A DNA stretch of 60,000 nt, taken from contig CAIIXF020000011.1 of the NCBI GenBank assembly GCA_903813345.2, positions 20,879,754 to 20,939,753 of the forward strand, written 5' to 3'. The stretch comes from Owenia fusiformis. Its lineage: Eukaryota > Annelida > Polychaeta > Sabellida > Oweniidae. Each line of letters opens with the position of its first letter. Within the stretch, counting starts at the first letter, position 1. The position numbers and the translations under genes are program-made. The notes below the pieces were generated by a model that did not search any database, was not told where the DNA came from, and worked only from the letters and a program-made list of their open reading frames with translations. Shown one piece after another: positions 1 to 11,271 of this stretch.

Positions 1-153
1 CCCGATGATAGTTTTCAAACACAAACCAATCGTTGGAGAGCTATGTGATCATAAGTGTTGGTGCCCATTATCAGTCATAGACTTCGGCACGTAATTTGCA
101 AATTGTTTGCTTGAAAGGTTCCCATGAATATCACATAAATATGTCGTCCATAC

Positions 154-3100
154 CTCAAGAAGCTCATTCTGGTCCTCCTCAGAAAGTCCATTGAATTTAT
201 TTTCAAGTTCTTCCTTGATGTCTTCTTCGGTCTGTATAATAGTTTCCTCAAATTCCTTCTTCAAGTCTTCCATCTGTTTTTTCTGCTCTTCTTTTCTCTT
301 CTGCAATTTAGAACTCACTTCAGAATATATTTATTCAAATTTGACGGAAGACAAGAGGACGACAATACTACTGACTTTATAAAAATCTTAATTGTATTTT
401 ACTTACATTAACGGCTGCTTCTCTCTTCTCCCAGAGTGATCTTGCATCAATGAGAATTTCTTGGATATCCTCGGGGAGTTTATCAAATTCAGCTTCAGCT
501 TCTCCAATCATGCCTCTCTGGATCTCATTCTTTAAAAGACAAGTGGGCTTTTCAAATAGCATTTATATTAAAATAATATACGATCAAATGATTTCAATTT
601 GAGCATGTAGGAAGCATGATTATAAAAACAAATTCCAAACATTTTCTACTAACATAGTTCTAGTATCGTATTGTCTCCAATCAAAGCGATTTCAAAGTTT
701 TTCCAGTCACGAATGGCTCGCCGTACGTTTTCATACTTAAATAAATCATCTTACAAATTACTTAACGTACAACCAATTGTTCTAGTTCCTTCTGGAGCTG
801 TTCCTCTTCGGTCAACTCCTCATCCTCCTGCTTTTCTTCAATTTCCAATTCTTCCTTCCTCTCAACTTCTTCAGTGAAAAGTTCCTTTAGGGCTTTCTGG
901 ATTTCAGCCTTTGCTTCTTCAGTTTTTTGTTTTCTCTCCTCTCTTGCTTTTACGATGGCCTCTTTTCGCTTAAATATATTAGATAGGTAAATGAGTTTTC
1001 CCCTACTACAGTGTCAACGATAGTACATATTATTTATTCATCATTGAGTTATAAATGGATTAACATAGAATAATGAATATAAAGCAATTTGATTATTGAA
1101 CTTTTATTTGAATCATTAATCTACCTCAATCAAGGTTTTCTGTTGATCCTCTGGAAGTTGATCGAATTCTTCATTCATGGTCTTAACAACTTCTTGCTTT
1201 GCAGCATCGACAGCTTCTTGGACTTGTTTTCTAGCAGCAGCAATTTCTTCCTGTGCTTGTTTTACTGCCTCTGCCATCTTCTGTCTCCTTTCCTCTCTGA
1301 TTTTCTTTTGGTTTTCGATTTCTTCCTCCATTTTCTTCAAGAGCTGGTGAAATAAGAAGTTGGTATAAGGAAAGAAATCAATTCATTTTCTCAAAGTACC
1401 AAAACCAAGAATGTATAAATTAAAAGTATGGTTATAATCATTTATGTAAATATTAGTACTATGTTACCTCTTCAGCCAATCGCTTGCGCTCTTCTTGTGC
1501 TTCTTGTTTCTTCTTCCTTAATTCTTCTTGGGCCTTTTGCTTGGCAGCTCTTGCCTAAAAAACAGTGAACAACATTTTACTGTTTTGTCACAAATTGTGT
1601 TTTACCAGGATTTTATTGATTGAATGATCTTACTTTACAGTGGTTTCTGTGCATTAAGTGGTAATTGATTTGCAATGTGATCACAAATCTAATGTCCATG
1701 ATTATTCAAAGATTTTGAAAGTTTCGTATATACAACTTGCATATTATTCGATATACGAAATGTTTCTGGTGTTGTAACATCAATATATAGTTCATACCTC
1801 GAGAAGTTCATTCTGGTCCTCCTCGGAAAGTTCATTGAATTTATTTTCCAGTTCTTCCTTGATGTCTTCTTTGGTCTGTTGAACAGTTTCCTCAAATTCC
1901 TTTTTCAAGTCTTCCATCTGTTTTTTCTGCTCTTCCTTCCTCTTCTGCAATTTAAAATATACTTTTATAACATATTACATTTTTTTACATGAATGTGTGC
2001 CACACCTGTTTGTTCCACATTATCTGTACCTGAATGCTTGTATGAGTACAAAATATAATTTACTCTTTCATATCAATGGAGCAGACATGAAGATAAGGTA
2101 ACAACTGGATCACTGACATCAATATCGGTACTTTGTTCAACCTACATTGATGGCTGCTTCTCTCTTCTCCCAGAGTGCTCTGGCATCGATGAGAATTTCT
2201 TGGATATCTTCAGGGAGTTTATCAAAATCAGATTCGGCTTCTTCAATCATACCTTTTTGGATCTCATCCTTAAAAGAACAAACAGACTTAGAAAAGGGAT
2301 TTACAAATACCTATATTTGTTCAAATAGTAGATCAATGCACAGTGGGTATGACTTAGAGATTGAAATTTCAGAATCTACAGGAATGATGATAAAAACAGA
2401 TTCCTACCAGATAATTAAGGACTGTCAACATATTTCCAGAAACGAGTACCAATAAAAGTATAGCATAGTACTGTCTGACCTCAATGTTATGTCACAAATT
2501 ATTTAATTTTATTTATTATTTAATTTAAATCTTAATGTACCACCAATTGTTCCAATTCCTTCTGCAGCTGCTCCTCTTCAGTCAACTCCTCATCCTCCTG
2601 CTTTTCCTAAACACAGGATCAAACATATAAGTATATGATGCAATTGCAAAATCATGCGTACGTATTATGACCTCGACCCTACTTTATTTTGAACATTGTT
2701 TTTGACAAACAGTCTTCATCAAATCATCATAAATACTAGCAAGGGATATTCAGCGAAAAGACTAGATGTTGTTATAACTTATAGCTGTTGCATAACATAT
2801 TTGAAACATCAAGAGTATGGTTTAAAACGCCAAACATGAAATTAAGGTGCATTCATGAAATAAACTTAATGTATATGCAATTATAAACATTTTTTCATTC
2901 ACAGACGTAACATTGCATTCTTCATTTATTTTAGTTTACTATGATCAGTAGAACGATTACTACGTCACATACCCATGATCTTATTTCGGCACCGAGTTCA
3001 GCGAAGATTGCATCCATTGTATCGGAAACTTCAGTGGTCATTTCATCAATTGTCGCGAGGAGTTCGTCAAGGTCCTTCTGCAGGTCCTTTTCCCATTGTC

Positions 3101-5510
3101 CTTCATCAACCTCATCTTCCTAGCCAAAGAAAGTCACTAATATTATTCAACTACTATTATAAGAAAGGCAACATAATACCAATATGAAAGCAAAGTGACA
3201 TACATGGAAAGGCCAACGAGTATTACCAAACATAATACAAAAATGAACATCTTAGAGCAGAAATGTGTGCGCATATGTGCCAAAGGGAAAGGACAAATAT
3301 GGTTACAGAACCGGCAAGAGAAAGAAAACATCTTAATGTACACCAGTCATAAGGAAAACAAATCCTGATTTTCCCAAATAATCCAACTTGAAAAGAAACA
3401 ATGTATATTCACGAACCCATGATATGATGCTATACACATAAACAAGCTCGGATATATAGGTTCATGAGCCCCTAATAGTTTTACCTGGCTTTTTATTTCC
3501 TCTTCTTTCTCCTCGGCACCTTCGAAGAAGAGTTCGTTAATAATGGTTTCGTAAATCTCAAGGACTTCATCAGAAAGTTGCTCGACGGTTTCGAAATATT
3601 CCTTCATTAACTGATCGAAAGCATTGATTTCTTCTTCCTCGGTTACTTCATCTTCAGCTTTCTCTTCTTCAGTTGTTTCCATTTCTTTCAGAGCTTTCTC
3701 GAGTTCAGCCTTGGCTTCTTCTTTCATCTTTCTCCTCTCCTCTTTGGCCTGTTCAACAGCTTGCTTCCTCTATGATTAAAATACATAATTTGTTATCGCA
3801 GCTATACGTGTAAGTAAGTTTATATCATATAGCATACACATATCATTTTGGTACACGTTATACAAGTTATATTCTTGCGCATTACAATACCTTGGACCAA
3901 GTTTAATCCAATTTCTATAAAAGAAATTACCAACCTCCAGCATTTCCTTCTGTTCTGCTTCTGGGAGTTTATCAAAATCTTCATTTAGGGCATTGATGAA
4001 TTCTTCTCTTGCCTGATTGACTTCTGTCTTCACCTGCTCGACAGCTTCCTTCATCTTTTGGATCTCCTCTTCTCTGGTTTTCTTCTGGTTCTCAATTTCC
4101 TCTTCCAGCTGTTTTCTGATCTAAGTGGCAGATTTATTACATAGTACATAAGATATTATAATTCATATACATATCAATATTTTAAAATACAATGTTTATG
4201 TTCTGGTTACTTTATGTTGTATAATTACTGGGGATTAAACTGAGTGTCACTTTACAAAACTATAGAGAGTTATACATAAACACGATGGTTGGTTTACCTC
4301 TTCTGCATCTTTCTTGCTAGCTTCAATTTGAGCCTCGATCTCAGCTTTGAGTTCATCCATTTTCTTTTGTTTTTCTTCAGCCTCTTTCATGGCTCCTTCT
4401 CTAGCCTGACTCACAAATGAAAACATGCGTAATAAGCCTATGTATCATATTATCTTCAGTATTATACAGGATGGGCCAAAAAAGGTAGACTAAAATCTTA
4501 TACTAAGTGACTGAGTTAAAAAGATTTGTATGTATTGCCTTTTTGGCTCATCCTAGCGTTGCGCCCCCCCCCCCCCCTCACCGAAAGTAACGTGCCTTAA
4601 TTAGATTTTACGATATTTGACTAATTGCAAGCTGTATAATACGAGGCTGGTTTTCATGTTTAAATTGAATAATACATGTAGGGCTCCGCTAAATTTGGGC
4701 TTTACCTCGATGAAGACTTTCTGCTGTTCTTCGGAGAGTGCTTCGAATTCTTTCTCGAGTTGTTCCTTGATTTCATCTTTGGCTTTGTTGAGCTCTTCAT
4801 CAAAGACTTTCTTCATCTCGGCTAGTTTGGCTTTCTGTTCCTCTTTCTTCTTCTGCAATATGAAGAGTAATTCAGGTAAATCAAGTAAGAGTTAGTCTGG
4901 GGTCGAGGAAGTGTGTCAGGGCCTTGGAACTATATTTTCCACTATGCATCTTAATTACTATGTGTGAATTATGTTAGATTCATATATCAAAACCTACAAC
5001 TCCTAAAAAATACCACTCGGCCATGGAAGCCGGACCATCTATTCATATAGACTTCTATTTTGTTCATTTAGGATAATGTCTTATGTTGCATTGACTTACG
5101 TTGCTTGCAGCCTCTCGTTTTTCCCATAGAGATCTTGCATCAGCAAGGATTGACTGGAGATCTTCGGGTAGTTTATCAAATTCTGCTTCAATTTGGCTCA
5201 TGATCTCTTTCCTGATTTGTTCCTAATTTATACATAAACCAATAAAATCAACAGCATTTCGGCAAAAAGTATTTTAAATTCAATTGTACCGCATGTACAA
5301 GCTGAATGAAACAAGCGTGTCAAATAAAACTTATAATAAGCTGAAAACTAGGTTGAAAGCGATCTCTTAAACCCACGTGTTCTGTTTGACCATATTTATA
5401 AAACTCTTGCATAGAGGTATATCATCTGCACTTACCTTCTCTTCATCCTCGACCTTCATTGGCGCTGCCATGGCAACAGCCAGACAAATGGCGAACACGA
5501 AAAACCTCAT
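154..5510 (-). CDS. Secreted Glu/Lys-rich coiled-coil repeat protein, 5' part (15 coding exons, continues past left edge)
   Basis: Function unknown; I do not recognise the family. Exons read right to left: 5436-5510 (signal peptide, starts MRFFVFAICLAVAMAAP), 5100-5222, 4706-4852, 4298-4405, 3935-4120, 3485-3769, 2973-3119, 2541-2606, 2146-2268, 1798-1944, 1468-1554, 1125-1343, 771-968, 407-529, 154-300. Every exon is a multiple of three, starts and ends in phase 0, and has AG/GT borders on the minus strand; together they give 727 residues with no stop. After the signal peptide the chain has no cysteine, is dominated by E, K, Q and A, and should form long helices or coiled coils. Exon lengths 41-49-36-62-95-49-22 residues are followed by 41-49-29-73-66 and then 41-49, so a cassette of exons has been duplicated. 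No stop codon was found, so the C-terminus lies left of the window. An extracellular structural role is only inference. Confidence 0.85.
4467..4554. mobile_element. Short degenerate MITE of the CAGGGYG family
   Basis: The ends CAGGATGGGCCAAAAAAGG and the inverse TTTTGGCTCATCCTA pair imperfectly across about 90 bases. It lies in the intron between exons 3 and 4 of the coiled-coil gene. It resembles the better-preserved elements at 9675, 13295, 19181 and 42201. A poly-C run follows at 4563. Confidence 0.5.
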
Positions 5511-5990
5511 TTTATGTCTGAAAATATGATAATATGTTTTAGTATCCGATAACTTCACTAATGGAAAGAACACTATGATTAAAATAGGTATTGATGTCTT
5601 AATTATTTTATTTTAACTCAGCACTGCCATGTGAATTCACCATGTTAATTTACGTTGTGAATGGTGGTAGCATCTATTGTTCTATCTATTTTAGTGGGTT
5701 TGTGTTCTTCAAATTGTGTACATTGCGTTTTATATTTTATATCTTTGGAAATATGATTAATTTCATTTTGACATTAAAAGGCTAATGACACTAACGCAGG
5801 AATTTTTTCGTTATATCAAGATGCGTAGATTATTCGAGGCGGTTGAGCAAAAAGTATAATTCTTCTGAAATCTAAGCCAATGTAAATATTGTAAATATTT
5901 TACGCGTTAACTTTCTAAATCACTTACCACTGCAAATCAACTTGAAATATCAGTGTAACAATAGCCCAGTTGACGCTTGAATATATACCC
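5511..5990 (-). promoter_or_regulatory. Candidate TATA promoter, noncoding first exon and 5'UTR intron of the coiled-coil gene
   Basis: On the minus strand a TATATA stands at 5982-5987. About 25-30 bases downstream would be the transcription start, followed by a short noncoding exon ending at 5928 with a good donor (GCAGTG then GTAAGT). The matching acceptor (TATTTTCAG) ends at 5518, eight bases before the ATG at 5510. Splice sites and TATA are seen directly; the transcription start is inferred. Confidence 0.5.
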
Positions 5991-7231
5991 ACTTGCCCGG
6001 GAACTAGTGGGAGTTGCTTTTGTTATCAGACAAACAACAACAGTTCCCATGAGCCATTTTGAGAGATAAAATATAGTTCTGTATATCCTGCATATGAAAT
6101 ATACCTTCAAACGTGATGGGATACGTAGTCATGAAGATGTGGTATCAGTGCTATCTATCAGATAATGTTTAACATTGTGGGATGGTACAGATGGTAGCAT
6201 CAACAATCAACATTGTTATCTATCATGATCAATTCTACTATGCGCATGAAGTGTTCATGGTTCAACCCATGGCGATAAGTATATTTTGTTGTGCGTTTAC
6301 TCATATTATCAGATACCTGGTCATTGTCCACTCACTATCGGGAAATCAAATTATCTCAATGTCATCTAGATCTATTTTGGAATCATGTTTGTGAACGTTG
6401 ACTTCTGTGTACAGACAGATACTGTGCTTTTACCCTACTTTTTTTTGTTAAATCAATGCAGAAATATTATTTTGAATACTGCTGATAGGTGGCGCAACTA
6501 ACAGCATCGTTCTGTTTTTTGTTTTCATTTGATATCAACTTAAGTATCAGATGGGGAAATCATGATATACCGCTGCTAAAATATCTTAAGGTCACGAAGG
6601 GCATCAATGCTCGAAATTGTACATCAATATATTTGAGGGATAATATGACACATGTAATTGTATCTTAATGAGGAACGAGTCCCATATACAGTCACTCCAT
6701 GCGATAACTATAATATAATGTTCTGTGAATTTCCATCACCTGGTTAGTGTAATTTATTAAAAAACATTTCTTTTAAGAGTATGTATTTATTATATTTTTC
6801 AATGCAAAATACTGTTTACTTGAACTATATTCTAGGCTGTTTTCTTTAGTACATATTGTGTACGACTTGGCATTTATATTCTTAAAATAAGTGTAAAACA
6901 TTGTTTGGTTCTTTTTATTTACAATAAGATAAGTTGTCCCTCTTCTGACATTTAATACATTTTATTTCTTTCACTTATTAATGACATGACCATAGTGAGC
7001 ATACCTGTACACTTGGTAAATTAGTATTTTGTGCAGGTCTCTGAAAACAGTTAAATGTGTTGCACCACATGTTTCTTGACACTCTCATCCCTTTGAAACA
7101 AGTGTTACGTCACTAGATTTTCAAGTCATTTACCAATCTTCATAAAGTCTCAACTTTTATGAATGAAATGTCCCTTGGTGTTCTGGTCCTGGATTGTGAT
7201 ATCGGTTCTCGATTGGAGAGGGGGGAATGTT
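5991..7231. other. Intergenic, no gene seen
   Basis: AT-rich sequence between two minus-strand genes. Only short open frames without domain signal or supporting splice sites are present. The upstream control region of the coiled-coil gene probably lies at its left end. Confidence 0.5.
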
Positions 7232-7440
7232 AAACATTATTTCCTTTCACGTTAGATCACGGCTTCGGTATATATAGGGTCTATTTTCTTATGACTAACA
7301 CTTTTATGGTTAACACTTTGAGTTTTACTTTTCTAGCTAGGTTTCTTTTTCTTTACAGTTTTTGGTTATTTCCCTTAGGCATTTGTGCTTAGATATCAAC
7401 TCCGCATTTTTATTTGTAATTTTTCGGCAATTACGAATTA
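7232..7440. repeat. Dispersed repeat, copy 1 (others near 23445-23640 and 40430-40460)
   Basis: The stretch around TTTCCTTTCACGTTAGATCA, followed by a run ending near CATTTGTGCTTAGATATC, recurs in diverged form at 23445-23640. A fragment lies in inverse orientation near 40430-40460, and a weak match sits in intron 1 of monooxygenase gene A near 26255. No coding potential or clear terminal repeats were seen. Confidence 0.5.
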
Positions 7441-7714
7441 AACTTTTTTCTGTATAGTTGTTAAATGCATAGAAAGCTTAGACTTTGACCACCATTTTTA
7501 TGATAACCAGGGGCGAGATGGCAATTCAAGCAAAGAAAGTATATCGTTATCTCGCAAATTCAAAATATTATTATATGCTTTCCATGGTAATAATATTTAC
7601 AGTATATATTCCTTCCTATATGTATGCTTATATATTCAATGTTCCGTCATACGTGCTCTAAATAGTAAATATACATACTTCATTGTATTTATTTTATATA
7701 TTTACAAAATATTT

Positions 7715-9226
7715 TTACAATTTGTTGCAATTCAATTCACTGGGAGCCTCAGCAAAATGGGCTGACTTTTCACAACTTTGTTCTTCTATGTCCAATCTTT
7801 CATTAACAACATCTTTCTCGTCACTAGTAGCTCCGATCGCTCCCTCGTCACAGGACATAGCGAGCACTTCATCATAAGATGGTGGGTTACACTCGAGAGA
7901 ATCAGTTACCGCATCATCGTACGCGGGGGGTATTGGAACCGTCACCATTGAATGTTGAGAGATAGACAATTTGGGATAAACTCCCCTATAAGGACATTGA
8001 ACAATCACACTAGGACCTTCAGTGTGCTGTTCGAGACCAGTAACAGTTGGATGTGTGCCATTTTCAACAACAACTTCGCCAGAAATGCTATTTTCTTCCA
8101 CAACTCCTTCATTTTCTAATGATTGAAGATTGTCTGCTGAGTTTGATGTATTCAAATCGGTTGTGGATTCTCCTTCAGTCTGGGGTCGCATTAAGTTTTC
8201 TATCACTGCAATAAAGTTGCGTTCTCTCTTGTCATCTGCCTGTCTGTTACCTCGTCTGAAATTCAAAGGTTTAATGAGATATTCTTAAGGTATACTAAAG
8301 GAATGTTAATGTAACATCTTCGCTCGTTGAAACGACCAGTCACGATATTTATAGAATCATAAATATATTATTCTGAAAGTTAAAGTTGAACTCAACCTTA
8401 CATTCTACATAAGTGACATAGCCTTGCAAATCCCATTGCCAAGCACACAAGGCACACAATTGCAACCGCGGGAACGATAATACTTCCAAAGTACCCTGGG
8501 AGGAGACTTCTGGTGTAGAAAGGTGGCGCTATCGTAGTCCCATTCATCCGGGGTATTCGTGTCGGCATGTTTGATAGGCTAACAAACTCTACCGTGAATT
8601 CGAAGTCGATCATGCGGAAGTCAACTGGTGTGTTCCAGAAGGTTAAAAGAGAGACAAACTCATTGCTCTCGCTGAAATAATCTTTGGGTGCCTTACTAGT
8701 GCAGAAGAATCGTTTCTGGAAAAGGAGGTAAAAATATGTTACTTTTAATAGTATCTTGGGATTTCGCTCTTTTGAGCATTGTATTTCATTCTTTTAAGAC
8801 TGTACTTAAAGTCATTGTATGAGTTAAATGAGATTGTATGGCTAATTATGTTCTGCATTTTGCTGATATTCTTTACTAAGTGCTACATATCCTGAAATGG
8901 GGCATCCGTTCAAGGTTGTACCAAAAACGCTGATAAGATGAAAACAATTATTACCATGCCGATATCTCCATGCATCATCAGATCAAGCTCAGCGTATGTT
9001 TTACACGGTAGCCGCAGATTGTTGAAATGTATGTGTAGTCCTAGGTTAGGATTGTTCCCACTGATAACAAGCTTACAGAAGGAAGGACTGCTGGGGAACG
9101 ACATTCCCCTTGTGTAGCTATGAGCACTGATGGTCACTCGGTCATTTTCTAGGAGATTTACTCTGACTGTGTTATCTCTTGTCCCAATGCATGCATGGTT
9201 GTAGCCATTCAGACTGTATGAAAACT
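7715..9226 (-). CDS. Single-pass membrane protein with CUB-like ectodomain and PPxY tail (3' exons; 5' end not found)
   Basis: Three minus-strand exons join in frame: 8955-9226 (enters in phase 1), 8402-8715, and 7715-8255 with stop, about 374 residues. The first two encode a beta-rich extracellular stretch with spaced cysteines (ACIG, FCKL, LPCK, FFCT) that looks like the second half of a CUB-type domain. Next comes a transmembrane segment (GSIIVPAVAIVCLVCLAMGF), a Cys/Arg-rich stop-transfer region, and an acidic cytoplasmic tail with PPAYDD and PPSYDE. PPxY motifs are known ligands of WW domains, for example Nedd4-family ubiquitin ligases, so regulated endocytosis or sorting is a reasonable inference. 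The signal-peptide exon should lie right of 9226, but transposon insertions there obscured it. A minus-strand AATAAA lies at 7688-7693. The CUB assignment is weak. Confidence 0.7.
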
Positions 9227-9320
9227 CTATAAATAGCAACAAATAAAAAAATTTATATAATCATATAATATAGTATTCATTTGAAGCATAAACATCGAAT
9301 TATAAGAATTATTTTGAGAT

Positions 9321-9628
9321 TGAATTATTAAAGTTGTATTGTTTATCAACCGTGATACGCCGTCGCATCACATGACTGTCACGCTGAGTTTGTTAACTTT
9401 AAAATAACTTACTAGAAAAAGTATATTAATCAAACTGACAGAACATCCAATGCATGAAAGGTAATGATCATCATTGAATTATTAAAGTTGTATTGTTTAT
9501 CAACCGTGATACGCCGTCGCATCACATGACTGTCGCGCTGAGTTTGTTAACTTCAAAATAACTTACTAGAAAAAGTATATTAATCAAACTGACAAAACAT
9601 CCAATGCATGAAAGGTAATGATCATCAT
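9321..9628. repeat. Tandem duplication, two 154-bp units
   Basis: 9321-9474 and 9475-9628 are nearly identical, differing at only a few positions (for example TGTCACGC versus TGTCGCGC). The high identity points to a recent duplication. It lies just upstream of the exon at 8955-9226, possibly in an intron of that gene. Confidence 0.85.
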
Positions 9629-9674
9629 TGATTATTTGAGAGCATTGTTCTAGCGTGAAATGGATGAGAATGTA

Positions 9675-10675
9675 CAGGGTGGTCCAAAACCCCTGCAACG
9701 GGCCATATTTCCCTTATTACTTGCAGGGATTCTTTTTTATTTTCACATGTTGTAGAGGAAGGTCTAACATTTATGTTGGTACCATACATTATTCTTAGTC
9801 TTGAAATTTGCAGAAATTATAAGCCCTAACCAAATATTACTGAAAATGGATAAAATGTGATTTTCAATATCCGCGATTCTTCAACACGTCAACACCCTTC
9901 CCCTGACATTTTTTAAGCTGCAGTTTTTAAGAACTAATATTTTCAGACTTTGTTCAATTTTGAATCCCGCTCATTATGGCTTTAAACTAACATCCTACCT
10001 TTGTTAGTTGCATTTAGTTATTGTGATCCAAAGAAATGTTCTAAGCTTCCATCGACGAAAACATTTTCCAGTGAAATCGCGAACATACCCCTATATGATC
10101 TTGAAATGTCAATATCTTCATGAATCATGGACCAATTCTAATGAAATATGGCTCAAAACATTGAATATTGGATTTTCTTTTGAATTTTTAAAGATATTTG
10201 ACGAAGGGCTTCTCAGATTCCAGGTCACAGGGGGCAGCCTCCCTTCACAAGAGCCCCCCCCCCTCCCTCTCTCTCTCTAACTGTTGGTGTAAGTAACATA
10301 ACTCCGAACTGTTGAACAGTTAAACTGCTTCAAAATGATCAATAAGAGTGTGAAATGTGTTTTCTGCTTAACTAGTGTCCCTTTTGTCATATGGTAGGGT
10401 TTTAAACTTCTATCTCGAACTGAATTAAAGCTGTTCAAGATCATCCAATATGTTTCAACTAATTCCGTGAATCACATTGGTAAAATTTTGCACAATATCT
10501 TATTTTCAGGCATGTTTGTTTAACTCTTGTAATTTCTTCAAAATTTAAGACTGAGAATAAATTATGGCACCAAAAATTTAGACCTGTCTCTACAGCATGT
10601 GATATAAGAGTCTATTCATGCAAGTATTAAGGAAAATATAGCCTGTTCCAGGGGTTTACTTTTTGGACCACCCTG
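9675..10675. mobile_element. 1-kb non-autonomous TIR element, TA target site
   Basis: The element starts CAGGGTGGTCCAAAA and ends TTTTGGACCACCCTG, with TA on both sides. There is no transposase reading frame. The TA duplication suggests Tc1/mariner-type mobilisation, which is inference. It shares its ends with the other CAGGGYG elements in this window. Confidence 0.75.
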
Positions 10676-11091
10676 TATACCTTTTAAAGTTGAAACGTGA
10701 TACAATGTATTATTGTATCATTATTTGTGTCTATGGTCGTATACGAGTTCATTAATCACACTATTCCACGAACTTTAATTACTTAGCATGGGTTGCTAGG
10801 TAACCATGACGTATTGTAACTCCAAAAAATAGATAAAATGATATCAAAGATGATTATTCATGTACATTATAAGCAATACTAATTTCAACACGCGCAAAAC
10901 CTACTTATATTAATTGAAGAGAACAGAAACAGTAATAAAAACAAAGTTTACCCCTCCCCTTTAGTATATTGACTTTAGCCGTGTGATCGCAAATAGTAAA
11001 GATAAAAAGCTTAACGTGAGGAGAGTATACTAGATAGTATTCAAATAGAAGTTTAATTCCTGTGATCCCTCTCCCAATAAAATAACAAAAC

Positions 11092-11271
11092 AAGGCGTGT
11101 GCGGTTGGTTAGATGGCAGAAGCTTGTCTGTTAGACTGGTCATCGCCGGGAGGGGTGTGAGTGTGGACACCGCGATTCCCGGGGTTACGATGGTCAGTCT
11201 AAGACGCTGCGTTTTTACAAAACCCATTTACACAACTCGACAGCCCCCAAAACCGCCAAACCGCACACGTG
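11092..11271. repeat. GC-rich fold-back element
   Basis: CGTGTGCGGTTGG near 11094 is answered by the inverse CCAAACCGCACACG near 11258. Inside, TTAGACTGGTCATCG near 11130 is answered imperfectly by CGATGGTCAGTCTAA near 11190. The stretch is much richer in GC than its surroundings. It could be a small MITE or a decayed structured-RNA-derived repeat. Confidence 0.45.

Noticed and set aside
191-382. Plus-strand Ser/Phe-rich frames opposite the coiled-coil exons (also 1089-1355, 2147-2455, 4617-4895)
   Set aside because: They are complementary shadows of E/K-rich coding exons, as expected from GAA/AAG codons read in reverse.
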